From assembly GCA_039806955.1 (NCBI GenBank), contig JBDHQI010000007.1, forward strand, positions 81,838 through 145,837: 64,000 nt of DNA, given 5' to 3'. How positions within the stretch are numbered: the first letter of the stretch is position 1; the number at the start of each line of letters is the position of its first letter. Source of the stretch: JADLHS01 sp039806955. Lineage in GTDB: Bacteria > Verrucomicrobiota > Verrucomicrobiia > Limisphaerales > JADLHS01. This document shows positions 9,042 to 18,131 of this stretch, piece after piece. A program made the position numbers and the translations under genes. The notes beneath the pieces were generated by a model. The model was not told the DNA's origin. It saw nothing but the letters and a program-made list of their open reading frames with translations, and ran no database searches.

Positions 9042-9476
9042 GCTGGCACTGTTACAAGTCCATTTGTCAGCAACGCATCAGGTTATGTTTTACAAACCAG
9101 TGAGACAATGCTTGCGGATTCCGGCCGTGCGGCATATTCGTTTACTGTGACCAATGTTGGTAATTATCTGATCGCAATGCTGGTGAATGCGCCCGACGCT
9201 GCCGCCAATTCCTTGTTTGTCAACATTGATACTGAACCCACCGATCCGTTGGCGATTTGGGATATTCCTGTTACGTCAGGGTTTGAGAGCCGGACGGTGG
9301 CATGGCGAGGAACGGGCACTGATGTCATCAGTCAGTTCGACCCAAAGATTTTCAGCCTTTCGACGGGCACACATCAGCTTATCATCCGTGGCCGGGAGGC
9401 GAATGTGCAATTTTCACAGGTATCAGTCGTAAAAATGCCTGGACCTCCTTCCAGTTTGACTACCATTTCGCAGTGA
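9042..9476 (+). pseudogene. Stranded C-terminal carbohydrate-binding-like domain
   Basis: An open frame from about 9042 encodes AGTVTSPFV...SGYVLQ, then GRAAYSFTVTNVGNYLIAM, then a region ending GTHQLIIRGREANVQFSQV. This is the C-terminal half of a beta-sandwich (malectin or CBM-like) domain found in large Verrucomicrobiota secreted proteins, usually next to Fn3 domains. There is no signal peptide and no plausible start: the first ATG (9108) falls inside the domain. Its 5' part has been lost at the junction with the relaxase fragment. It may be the lost tail of a protein like the Fn3 gene upstream, but this is inference. Confidence 0.55.
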
Positions 9477-9656
9477 TGGTGATTTTGGCGCAAACAGCAA
9501 GGCGCATTACGCCAGGAGCGCTTGTGCTCTTGGCCGGTCTTTCCGCCGACAGCGAAAATTTTCATCTGCCTCAACAATTAGGCTGCGTATCATCTGATAG
9601 ACAACCTTCGGTCGGCTTGGTGGGCACGGGAGGCGGAATCGAAACTCATTTTTGAA

Positions 9657-10589
9657 ATGAAAGTCTTGATTACTGGTGGAGCCGGTTTTATTGGCAGTCA
9701 TATCGTTGAATATTTTCAAGGGCAGGCTGAAGTCATCGTGTTCGATAATCTGCGCTCGGGTTTCCGACGCAACTTGAACGGTCTGGAACACCGCTTTGTG
9801 GAGGCTTCAATTCTGGATCGAGCGGCGCTACGAGCGGCGTTGTTGGGAGTGGACTATGTGTTCCATTTGGCGGCAATGATCAGTGTGCCGGAGTCTATGA
9901 CCAGACCGATCGAGTGCAATCAACTCAACACGGAGGGGACATTGGTGGTACTGGAGGAAGCGGCGCGGGCTGGAGTAAAAAAGCTCGTGTTCAGCAGTTC
10001 CGCGGCAATTTATGGCAACAATCCGATCAGCCCCAAAGTGGAGACGTTGTTGCCAGAGCCGAAAAGTCCGTACGCGATCACCAAACTGGATGGCGAGCAT
10101 TATTGCAAGATGTTTGCGGACGAAGGGCGGTTGCAATCCACTTGCCTGCGTTACTTCAATGTCTTTGGCCCGCGTCAGGATCCGGCCAGCCAATATGCCG
10201 CCGCCGTGCCAATCTTTGTCCATCACGCGGTGAATCATCAGCCGATCACGATCCATGGCGACGGCGAACAAACGCGGGATTTCATCTATGTCAAAGATAT
10301 TGCTGCCGCTAACGCATTTTTTGCCCTGAACTCACCGGTGACCGGCGTGGTCAACGTGGCGTATGGCGCTAGAGTTTCCATTAAGGAACTTGCAGCTCAA
10401 ATCTGCGTGTTGACGAATTCACGGTCAGAGATTAAATACGCTCCGGAGCGGTTGGGCGATGTGAAGCATTCCCTCGCCGCGATCGACCGATTGCGGGCGG
10501 TGGGATTCCAGCCGACGTCCAACTTCATAGAAGGGCTGGCGGCGACGGTCGCCTATTTCCGTTCGCTTCAAGCCACGGCAAAGCCTTGA
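9657..10589 (+). CDS. NAD-dependent nucleotide-sugar epimerase
   Basis: A 310-residue extended short-chain dehydrogenase. It has the NAD-binding GGAGFIGSH at residues 7-15, the catalytic Ser in VFSSSAAIYG (113-115), and the Y139-x3-K143 pair in SPYAITKLDG. Overall it resembles UDP-glucose or UDP-N-acetylglucosamine 4-epimerases, which interconvert activated sugars for polysaccharide synthesis. It is full length and intact, although flanked on both sides by broken genes. The downstream pseudogene starts 8 bases after its stop and seems to have been co-transcribed. The exact sugar cannot be told from sequence alone. Confidence 0.88.
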   Translation: MKVLITGGAGFIGSHIVEYFQGQAEVIVFDNLRSGFRRNLNGLEHRFVEASILDRAALRAALLGVDYVFHLAAMISVPESMTRPIECNQLNTEGTLVVLEEAARAGVKKLVFSSSAAIYGNNPISPKVETLLPEPKSPYAITKLDGEHYCKMFADEGRLQSTCLRYFNVFGPRQDPASQYAAAVPIFVHHAVNHQPITIHGDGEQTRDFIYVKDIAAANAFFALNSPVTGVVNVAYGARVSIKELAAQICVLTNSRSEIKYAPERLGDVKHSLAAIDRLRAVGFQPTSNFIEGLAATVAYFRSLQATAKP

Positions 10590-10597
10590 GTGCGGTC

Positions 10598-11330
10598 ATG
10601 AAATTCGCGTTGGTATCGGCAGTCAATAACGATGAAGTGTTACAGCGTTGTCTGCTGGGTTCGGCGGCCGTCGAAGAGGAGTTGACTCAAGATGCGATGG
10701 ATTCTTATTCGGACTTGCTTACTCAGATTCAAGCGATGAAACAAGCCCGGCAAAGAGCCATCGTCGTGGATGATTTGACCACGAATCATCCGTCGGTTTT
10801 GAAGCTGGACATCAAAATTCAGGAACTGCTTCGGCAGAAACTGTCACTGGAGATGCAACATGCCGCCTTGACCAACTACGTCGCGGACCGACCGCGAGTG
10901 ACGGGGGAACGTCCAGTAATGCGCCGGTAATCACGGTGGAAATGGAGCGACAAGCCATCGAGCGGCTCACCCGGACCGTGCAAGCGGATGAATTGATGTT
11001 GACCAATCTTAAGCAGGAAGCCTTTCGATTGATGGAACTTGAGCCAAAGGTTTCGGAGTTAGAACGCATGCGCAAGGCTGCGGAAGAAGATTATGAATTC
11101 TATCGCGCCACCCTCGAAAAGGCGAATAAAGAGGAGGGCGGCCAGGGCGGTATGGGCAACATGCAGAAAATGCAGTCACCCACCCCGCCCAAGTTGAACG
11201 AGAATGTCACGCCGACAATGTCGGGTTGCGGCCTGAACGCTTTGAATCCCGGCCAGCATGATGGTGAAGAGGAGCCGGTTGAGTTGTCGTCTGAATTGCA
11301 TAAGGTGATTAAGCAGTCCGGTTCTTGTGG
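10598..11330 (+). pseudogene. Glycosyltransferase/Wzz-like chimeric pseudogene
   Basis: The first 20 or so residues (MKFALVSAVNNDEVLQRCLL) resemble the N-terminus of a family 2 glycosyltransferase. From about residue 25 the sequence becomes the coiled-coil part of a Wzz/GumC-type chain-length determinant (SYSDLLTQIQAMKQARQ, LDIKIQELLRQKLSLEMQ). The frame is lost near 10880 and continues in another frame from about 10900 (MERQAIERLTRTVQADE, EEDYEFYRATLEKA, MQKMQSPTPP). The membrane helices are absent. This fits a deletion that joined two neighbouring exopolysaccharide genes, followed by a frameshift. Together with the epimerase it is the remnant of a polysaccharide locus. Confidence 0.6.
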
Positions 11331-11336
11331 CGTCAA

Positions 11337-11714
11337 TCAAAATGATTGGGGCAGACCATTCAGCAGGCGTGTCGAGGCTTCAACAAGCACCTTGTCATTA
11401 CGTTGCCTAAGTTTTTCCAAAGCTTTCTTGAGGTCTGACACTTGGGATAAACTTTGGACTTGCCCGGCAAAACGCTCGCTCCCGAAGAAGGGCGAAATGT
11501 AATAAAGTATCTCCGTCACCTGCTGACTCGGAAGATCATCTCCAGAAGAAATTAACAGCCGCACCCCAATTTCCACGCATCGAAAATCTTTCGACACGCG
11601 GAGCGCGTTCAAAGCGGTAAGACGCACTCTCATGTCGTCGTGTTCCGCCGCCGCAATTTGAAAGATCTCTTGGAAAGCTGCCTCCAATTCAACCCGAGGA
11701 AACTTCGTGGTCAA
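11337..11714 (-). pseudogene. HEAT-like repeat protein fragment
   Basis: A 125-codon open frame with helical repeat character (RVRLTALNALRVSKDFRCVEIGVRLL, then VTEILYYISPFF). It has no ATG; the best start is a TTG only 15 bases inside the end of the IS-derived element at 11729, and the frame stays open upstream into that element. I read it as a gene whose 5' part was removed or displaced by the insertion. Its 3' end abuts the decayed Wzz-like sequence. Function unknown. Confidence 0.4.
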
Positions 11715-11728
11715 GAGGGCTGTGTCTT

Positions 11729-12390
11729 GGGGGTGTGATTGGAAGTGCCGGTCAATTGTGGCCGAGTTTTGGCGTGGACCCGTAGCGCGACCAGAGTTGG
11801 TTGGCGCGGGCCACGCGTAGGCCTGGCATTGCTTCAGCGTTGGTTTCCTTCCACCAACTGCCCGCCAGTTTGAGCCGCTGTTGAATCACGTGCCGATGGC
11901 CGCTTTCAATCTCGCCGGAGCCGATTTCCAGTCCCGCCGTCCGTGCGCCCGCATAGTCCAGATGTGGCTACCGTTCGCTCAAGTAGCGGTACGCCGCCCG
12001 CACGGGCGCGGTGGGTTGCGTTTGGGCTTCCACGTGTGGCGCTGGGGCACCTGGGCTTGGGGGTGGGCCTCGGTTTCGCGGGGCCACTGGCCCAAAAGCT
12101 CCTGAGCCAATGGGCGCACCTGCGTGCTCACGCGCGCTTCGGCTGCGTCGGCGGTGCAGTCGTCGGTGACGGATGGGTCGAGTGTATCGGCCAGTTCGTG
12201 CAGCCGTGCCAGCACGTCGGGCCGATGCGCCAACCGCTCTTCCAGGGATCGACGGGAAGTGAAAACGTTTCTGGATTTCGGTAGTTCATCGTTCATGAAC
12301 CACTTCAAATATACAAAATCGTTCCAAGGAGCCAGGCCTGAATCACTTACAAAAAATTAGCCTTTGACCGTCACTTCCAATCCCACCTCC
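11729..12390 (-). mobile_element. Internally deleted ISKra4-like element with both ends
   Basis: The ends are imperfect inverted repeats of about 27 bp. The left end is at 11729-11755 and contains GATTGGAAGTGCCGGTCAA. The right end is at 12364-12390 and reads, on the other strand, GATTGGAAGTGACGGTCAA; about 24 of 27 positions match. Between them lie the two termini of one transposase and nothing else. At about 660 bp the element is much shorter than an autonomous member of the family, so it is a non-autonomous or dead derivative. I could not see a clear target-site duplication. Confidence 0.72.
11752..12296 (-). pseudogene. Degenerate ISKra4-type transposase
   Basis: The 5' part encodes an N-terminal segment (RRSLEERLAHRPDVLARLHE, then VRPLAQELLGQWPRETEAH). 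The 3' part encodes the family's C-terminal signature GLEIGSGEIESGHRHV...RLKLAGSWW...NAEAMPGLRVARANQLW. The two are in different frames, the 3' part has an in-frame TAG at 11968-11970, and the whole central catalytic region is missing. It cannot make an active transposase. Confidence 0.75.
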
Positions 12391-12526
12391 CCGGCGCGGC
12401 GGGTTTGACCAAAAGTCGCGCCGTATGGCGCGCGTTGACCGAGCTGGTTGCCCGGGGTTCCTTGTCGGTAAAATCCAGACTCGTCAAGCGTATCGTAAAT
12501 CGTAAGTTCCTCGTGTGCAGAGTTGG

Positions 12527-14323
12527 ATGGACAGTCGGTTGATCGGTCGAGCGCATGAGTTTTTCCGGCGTCATTGGCGCACGGCGTTTCAACTGCGCAA
12601 ACGCGTAGTGCTGAGCGAGGAGGCACTGCATCTGGTCATTGCCAGCGTTGTTGGTCTGCTCGGTGGATTGGTCAATCTCGCGTTTTTTCACGCCATTGAA
12701 CTGTCCAAAATGGTTTTCCTGCATCGCCTTGGCGATCCTGTGGAAGTGGCCGAAGGACTGTCGCACTGGGAGCGCATGACCATCCCCATCCTTGGCGGTC
12801 TGGTGGCGGGAGCGGTGTTGCACTGGGGATTGCGACTCGCCGGTCGGCAGGGCACAACCAATCTGCTCGAAGCCGTCGTCGCCGGTGACGGCCAACTGCC
12901 CATGCGCTCGGGACTTGTCAAGGCGCTCTCTTCGCTCGTCAGCATCGGCACGGGCGCCTCCATTGGACGGGAAGGCGGCATCACGCAACTGGCGGCGACG
13001 CTGGCCTCGAAGTTGGGACAACTCGCGCACTGGCCGCCGTACCGGTTGCGTTTGCTCGTTGGTTGCGGCGCGGCTTCAGGTATTTCCGCCGCCTATAATG
13101 CGCCCATTGCCGGCGCGTTGTTCGCGGCCACCATTGTGCTCGATAACATTTCCATGGCGATGTTTGCGCCGTTGGTACTCTCGTCGGCCGTGGCGGCGGT
13201 CGTGTCCCGCAGCTTCTTCGGCATCGCGCCGTGGTATCAAGTGCCCGCCTACGAATTCGCCAATCCCGGTCAACTACCCTGGTTTGTGTTTCTTGGCATC
13301 GCCTGCGGAATCATGGGAGCGGTCTTCCTGAAAATGATCCGCTTTGCCAAACACCGTTTCGCCGTTGTGCGGGCGCCAATCTACGTCAAAATGGCCATTG
13401 GCGGATTGGCCGTTGGTTTGTTGGCCATCGAATATCCCGGCGTCTGGGGCAATGGCTACGTGGTCACCAATCGGATTTTGCACAACGAACTGTCCCTGCA
13501 AATCCTCGCCGGATTGTTCCTCGCCAAATTGATTGCCACCGTATTCACCGTCGGCTCGGGCACGGTGGGCGGCGTGTTCACGCCCACGCTGTTTTTGGGC
13601 GCGAGCCTGGGCGGCTTGTTCGGTGCGGGACTGCACGCGCTGGATACCGTGCCCGAACTGCCCACCAGCGCGTTTTCCCTGGTCGGCATGGCCAGCGTCC
13701 TCGCGGCCACCACCCGCTCGCCATTTCTGGCGATGATCATGGTCTTTGAAATTTCATTGGATTACTCGCTCATGCCGCCGCTCATGCTTGGTTGCGTGGT
13801 TGCCATCGTGATGGCGAATCGCCTCGAGAAAAGTTCGATCTACACCGAACCGTTGCGGGAACGCGGCATCGCCACCACCGGCGGCGTCAACCGGCTCGGC
13901 CTCGCCACTGCCCAACGGGTGGGCGACGTGATGATTGCGCCCGTGCCGCCCGTGCCTGAAAATACGGTGTTGCCCGACCTCGCCAAACGCTTTTTGACCA
14001 GCGCCAATAATTTCATCCCGGTGATTGACGGCGACCGCCGGCTGGTGGGCGTGGTGGCGTTACAGGACTTGAAAGAGTATCTCGGCGCCGGGGCGGAACT
14101 GCGGGCGGTGATCGCCAGCGACGTGATGCGCCCGCCGCCGCCCGTGGTGACGCCGGATCAACGCCTGGTGGACGTGTTGAATCTGGCACTGGCCAGCCAG
14201 CAACAAAACATCCCCGTGGTCAGCACCTTGAAAGGCATGCGCCTGCTCGGCGCGCTGTCGCGCACGCACGTCCTCGGTCTGTTTGCGGAAACCATCGCTG
14301 TCCGTCGTAAATCACACCCGTGA
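12527..14323 (+). CDS. CLC-type chloride channel/transporter with CBS domains
   Basis: About 598 residues. The N-terminal 430 residues form the CLC membrane domain. It has the gating-glutamate motif GASIGREGG (canonical GREGP, Glu retained) and the GSGTVGGVFTPTLFLGASLGG stretch matching the GxFxP region of the pore. The first selectivity segment is replaced by RQGTTNLLEAV, so the anion carried is not certain. The C-terminal 150 residues carry two CBS domains (RVGDVMIAPVPPVPENTVLP and SDVMRPPPPVVTPDQRLVDVL), which usually bind adenine nucleotides and regulate gating. ATG 12527 is chosen; GTG 12515 is an alternative. It stands alone downstream of the IS remnant. Confidence 0.9.
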   Translation: MDSRLIGRAHEFFRRHWRTAFQLRKRVVLSEEALHLVIASVVGLLGGLVNLAFFHAIELSKMVFLHRLGDPVEVAEGLSHWERMTIPILGGLVAGAVLHWGLRLAGRQGTTNLLEAVVAGDGQLPMRSGLVKALSSLVSIGTGASIGREGGITQLAATLASKLGQLAHWPPYRLRLLVGCGAASGISAAYNAPIAGALFAATIVLDNISMAMFAPLVLSSAVAAVVSRSFFGIAPWYQVPAYEFANPGQLPWFVFLGIACGIMGAVFLKMIRFAKHRFAVVRAPIYVKMAIGGLAVGLLAIEYPGVWGNGYVVTNRILHNELSLQILAGLFLAKLIATVFTVGSGTVGGVFTPTLFLGASLGGLFGAGLHALDTVPELPTSAFSLVGMASVLAATTRSPFLAMIMVFEISLDYSLMPPLMLGCVVAIVMANRLEKSSIYTEPLRERGIATTGGVNRLGLATAQRVGDVMIAPVPPVPENTVLPDLAKRFLTSANNFIPVIDGDRRLVGVVALQDLKEYLGAGAELRAVIASDVMRPPPPVVTPDQRLVDVLNLALASQQQNIPVVSTLKGMRLLGALSRTHVLGLFAETIAVRRKSHP

Positions 14324-14555
14324 GGGGACCTCCACTGGCCACGCGATCTTAAGGAACGCCACGCGGGACTCCGCACGACGGCTGAAGGGCGTCAGGCATC
14401 CGCTGGAACGTCCGGTTGGAGTGGGCGACCCACGCCTGCTTCGGCAGCGTATTACCGGTGCGGACGATTTCTTTCCTTGAATTTGCGCCGCCAAAATTCA
14501 ACCCTGAGCGCGTTAAATTTGAGTTCTCATTCTAAACTGAAATTCTGAATCACAC

Positions 14556-15821
14556 ATGGCCTACAAAGACGTTACCCCACCCGCCGGAAACAAAATCTCC
14601 ATTCACGCTGGCAAACTCACCGTGCCGAACGATCCGATTGTTCCCTTCATTCGCGGCGACGGGACCGGGCCGGATATCTGGGCGGCAAGCGTGCGGGTCT
14701 TTGACGCGGCGGTGCAAAAGGCCTACGGCGGCAAGCGAAAGATTTCCTGGTTTGAAGTGTTCGCCGGCGAAGCGTCGAAAAATAAATTCGATAACTGGCT
14801 GCCCGACGATACGGTCGCGGCGTTCAAGGAATATCTGGTGGGCATCAAGGGGCCGCTGACGACGCCAGTCGGGGGCGGCATTCGCTCGCTCAACGTGGCG
14901 TTGCGGCAAATGCTGGACCTCTATGTTTGTCTGCGTCCGGTGCAGTATTTTCAAGGTGTGCCCAGTCCCGTGAAGCATCCGGAGAAGGTAAATATGGTCA
15001 TCTTCCGCGAAAACACCGAGGACATTTACGCGGGCATTGATTATCAAGCCGGTTCGGTGGAGGCGAAAAAAATCCTGGAACTGCTGCGGCAGGAATTGCC
15101 GGCGGCTTTCAAGAAAATTCGTTTTGGCAACGAGGCGGACGCGGTGGGCATCGGCATCAAGCCGGTGAGCCAGCCGGGCACGGAGCGATTGGTGCGCGCG
15201 GCGATCCAGTACGCGATCACCAACCACCGCAAGAGCGTGACGTTTGTCCATAAGGGAAACATCATGAAGTTCACCGAGGGCGCGTTTCGCGATTGGGGTT
15301 ACGAACTGGCCCGGCGCGAGTTTGGCGCGACGGAAATTGACGGTGGCCCATGGTGCAAAATTCCGGAAGGCAAACCCGGTGCGGGCATCGTCATCAAGGA
15401 CGCCATCGCCGACATCACGCTGCAACAAGTGTTGACCCGGCCGACGGACTTTGACGTCATCGCCACGTTGAATCTCAACGGCGATTATCTCAGCGACGCC
15501 CTGGCCGCACAGGTCGGGGGCATCGGTATTGCGCCCGGTGGCAACATCAATTATCTGACCGGGCACGCTATTTTTGAAGCCACGCACGGCACAGCCCCGA
15601 AGTACGCGGGCAAGGACGTGGTGAATCCGGGGTCGGTGGTGTTGTCCGGTGAAATGATGCTGCGTTATCTGGGCTGGACCGAGGCGGCGGACTTGATTTT
15701 GAAAGGCTTGAACGGCGCCATTGCCTCCAAAAAAGTCACCTACGACTTTGCGCGGTTGATGGACGGCGCCACGGAGATCAAGTGTTCCGCCTTTGGTGAC
15801 AACCTCATCGCCCACATGTAA
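14556..15821 (+). CDS. icd: NADP-dependent isocitrate dehydrogenase
   Basis: This 421-residue TCA-cycle enzyme converts isocitrate to 2-oxoglutarate and CO2. The substrate loop GGGIRSLNVALRQ places S111 where E. coli has its regulatory phospho-serine. RENTEDIYAG carries catalytic Y158, and HKGNIMKFTEG carries catalytic K233. The HGTAPKYAGKDVVNPGS segment has the Lys-Tyr pair associated with NADP specificity. The length matches E. coli Icd. An 8-bp AT-rich inverted repeat (14477-14484 with 14494-14501) lies 55 bases upstream and could be a regulatory site; no other signal is clear. No AceK-like kinase is in the window. Confidence 0.95.
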   Translation: MAYKDVTPPAGNKISIHAGKLTVPNDPIVPFIRGDGTGPDIWAASVRVFDAAVQKAYGGKRKISWFEVFAGEASKNKFDNWLPDDTVAAFKEYLVGIKGPLTTPVGGGIRSLNVALRQMLDLYVCLRPVQYFQGVPSPVKHPEKVNMVIFRENTEDIYAGIDYQAGSVEAKKILELLRQELPAAFKKIRFGNEADAVGIGIKPVSQPGTERLVRAAIQYAITNHRKSVTFVHKGNIMKFTEGAFRDWGYELARREFGATEIDGGPWCKIPEGKPGAGIVIKDAIADITLQQVLTRPTDFDVIATLNLNGDYLSDALAAQVGGIGIAPGGNINYLTGHAIFEATHGTAPKYAGKDVVNPGSVVLSGEMMLRYLGWTEAADLILKGLNGAIASKKVTYDFARLMDGATEIKCSAFGDNLIAHM

Positions 15822-15839
15822 GTGGCGGTGGTCCAATGA

Positions 15840-16697
15840 TTATTGGGCGGCGGGCAGGGGATGCAGTTCGATTTTCCGAAAGTAAATTTCGGCGCCTTCG
15901 GACTGAAAAATCAACTGACCGGCTTGATGACTGAGTTGTGTGGCGTGGTTAACCCGCTGGCCGTTCACGTAGTAGTCAAGCGTTGCTCCGCGACAAATCA
16001 CCTCGAGACGCGTCCACTGGCCGTCGGGGCTTTCCACGTCTTGACGCCCGCGAAAGCCGAGTTTGTCTTCCCAATCCACATCGCGTCCCCACCAATTGAT
16101 GCGTCCGGTTTGAAACACTTTGGGTTCGCCCTTCGGATCCCAGATCGGCTCGCCATCACGATCCGGGCTGGTGTTCAGGGTGGCTGAGTATTTCACAATC
16201 GAACCATCCGGATCATAGCCACCGAGCACCAGGATGTCGCCCACGCCGCCTTGAATGATTTGAAATTCGTAGCCGCGCATCCACGGGCCGTTGAACGTCG
16301 ATGAGTAATAATTGCCATCCGGTCCGGTGCAATGCAGCACCACGCCGCTGTCCTTCGTGGCGTTGGTGCGGCTGCCCCAGGTGGTCAAGCCCCAGCGGAA
16401 TTCAGCGACCAACCGGTAGTTGGCGTATTGCTGTCGCGTGTACAACCCGCCGTAAATCTGCCCACTGATGCGGATGGCGGGCGCACCGTCCAAACAGTCC
16501 ACCACCGAAAAAATCCGGAACGGGTCTTCGCGATGATAATCCACCAGCCAGGTGTAAAAGGCGGAGAGATCCTTGCCGTTGAAGAGGGAGATTACTTCAT
16601 GCGGGACGACGGGCTTCGAGTTTTTGACCTCGGGTTCGGCGACGGCGGCGATCTGGGTGGCTGCCAACAGGGAAAGCAGGGTGAAGAACTTTTGCAT
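15840..16697 (-). CDS. Exported DUF1080 (3-keto-disaccharide hydrolase-like) protein
   Basis: About 285 residues: a signal peptide (QKFFTLLSLLAATQIAAVAE), then a beta-sandwich domain of the DUF1080 family. Family landmarks are SLFNGKDLSAFYTW near residue 45, GGLYTRQQYANYRLVAEFRWG, DSGVVLHCTGPDG, and a closing GQLIFQSEGAEIYFRKIEL. Some members hydrolyse 3-keto-glycosides. Others are carbohydrate-binding. I start at the ATG giving the signal peptide, not the earlier in-frame ATG. It is convergent with icd, 18 bases apart, and may share transcription with the SGNH gene upstream on the same strand. Confidence 0.85.
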   Translation of the reverse strand: MQKFFTLLSLLAATQIAAVAEPEVKNSKPVVPHEVISLFNGKDLSAFYTWLVDYHREDPFRIFSVVDCLDGAPAIRISGQIYGGLYTRQQYANYRLVAEFRWGLTTWGSRTNATKDSGVVLHCTGPDGNYYSSTFNGPWMRGYEFQIIQGGVGDILVLGGYDPDGSIVKYSATLNTSPDRDGEPIWDPKGEPKVFQTGRINWWGRDVDWEDKLGFRGRQDVESPDGQWTRLEVICRGATLDYYVNGQRVNHATQLSHQAGQLIFQSEGAEIYFRKIELHPLPAAQ

Positions 16698-16823
16698 GGA
16701 TGAATTTTTCGCAAAGCTTGCGGAGCGACGTCTCAAACGTCAATCGCGAAGCAACGGATTATGACCATTAATTTTTTCTGACGGCATCCCGCTTCAGACC
16801 GTAAGGGCGTCGTCACCTGAACC

Positions 16824-17912
16824 TTAAAGTCCGAGCGCCTGGAGCGCTTCAAAATAGAGGTTGTGACCGAAATCGTTCGGATGATTGATGTTGTTCGCCA
16901 GCATGTCTTCGGGAGCTTTGCGGGTGGCAAGCTGTTGCCAGCGTTGGTAAACGTCGGCAAACGCGCATTGTTTTTCGCGCGCCACCGCTTTGGTCGCGGC
17001 GGCGTAGGCTTCCATGTTGTGCGATCCAAACCGCCATTGTGGATTGGGTGGGAACGCAGAGAAGAGGATGATTTCCGCCTTCGTATTCACACGAATGCGA
17101 TTGATCATCTGTCTCAGGTTATCCGCAAAAACGGGCAGCGCCACGCCGAAACCGGAGCGGTTGTGATCGTTCATCCCGAAGCCGATCAGCACCAAGTCCG
17201 GCTGTTGCTCCAGCACTTTGGCTTGCAGGCGTTGCAAGCCCTGCGCGGTGGTGTCGCCACCGGTGGCGCCATTGATGGCTTCGATGGTGGCGCGCGGATA
17301 CTTCTTCCGCAACGCGTCAGACCAGCGCGTCCAAAAAATCATGTCGGGGGTGGAGGCATCCCCACCGGCGGTAATGCTGTCGCCGAACGCCACGATCCGC
17401 ACGGAGTTGCCCGCTCGCAGTTTTCGCCGGGTCTCGGGCAGCGCGACGGCGGAGAATTCTCGTTGTGTCACTGGCGGCGTCCAACGTTCGCGATGGTGGT
17501 AATCCACATAGACGAAGAAGGGCAGGTTACCGAAGCCGGGGAATTGGTTGTGATCGAAATCCTCCTTGCCAAAGAGGATGTTGGTGGAGAAATCGAGGAT
17601 GCGGGAATCCATCGTGCGCTGGATGGTTCCGTCGCTGGTCAGAACGTAGTCGCGCCCGGCTTCATATTGCACCGTGTTCGTCAGACCCGCGCGATAGGTG
17701 CTGCGTACGACGAGTGGGTGATCGAGCGCGGGGGCGAACGCCAGATGTTTCGGTTGTTGCCCGACCAACACCAGCGATTCGCCCGTTTGCTGGTGCGCGG
17801 CGTCGGGGCGCGATTGCGTGGCGCAACCCGCCAGCCCGATTACCACGACGCACAGGGCGGCCATCCCGACGGCGGAAATGAGAGGTTGCGTTCGTTTGTT
17901 GTTATGACTCAT
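16824..17912 (-). CDS. SGNH/GDSL-type lipoprotein hydrolase
   Basis: A 362-residue lipoprotein with signal sequence and lipobox GLAGC near residue 30. An N-terminal beta region (to about residue 165) precedes an SGNH esterase domain with block I VAFGDSITAGG (nucleophile Ser), the Gly block NGATGGDTTAQG, block III GFGMNDHN, and the C-terminal block NNINHPNDFGH. In the last block the usual Asp two residues before the catalytic His is Asn, as in a subgroup of these hydrolases. It is predicted to deacylate a carbohydrate or lipid at the outer membrane or in the periplasm. The start is set at the ATG giving SHNNKRTQ; the long upstream extension is not signal-like. Confidence 0.82.
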   Translation of the reverse strand: MSHNNKRTQPLISAVGMAALCVVVIGLAGCATQSRPDAAHQQTGESLVLVGQQPKHLAFAPALDHPLVVRSTYRAGLTNTVQYEAGRDYVLTSDGTIQRTMDSRILDFSTNILFGKEDFDHNQFPGFGNLPFFVYVDYHHRERWTPPVTQREFSAVALPETRRKLRAGNSVRIVAFGDSITAGGDASTPDMIFWTRWSDALRKKYPRATIEAINGATGGDTTAQGLQRLQAKVLEQQPDLVLIGFGMNDHNRSGFGVALPVFADNLRQMINRIRVNTKAEIILFSAFPPNPQWRFGSHNMEAYAAATKAVAREKQCAFADVYQRWQQLATRKAPEDMLANNINHPNDFGHNLYFEALQALGL

Positions 17913-18131
17913 AAAAATAGCGACGGCCTTGCATCGAATGGTTGATGATAATTGTTCGCGGATGCGCCCGTCGAAAAAATAATTCTCCGCGAGGTCAGGT
18001 CGAGACCGTTCGAGACTTGGTGAAATCAATCCCCCTTCGGTTCGCCAGGAGCCGCCAGTTGGCCAATGGAGCGGATTCAGGGGGCGGATTCAGCTTTGAA
18101 ATGCCGTGACATGGCGGTTACAAATTTGAAC

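Noticed and set aside
14550..15836. A 428-codon antisense frame across the icd gene
   Set aside because: It lies fully antisense to an obvious isocitrate dehydrogenase and has the His/Arg/Gln-rich makeup of antisense GC-rich coding DNA.
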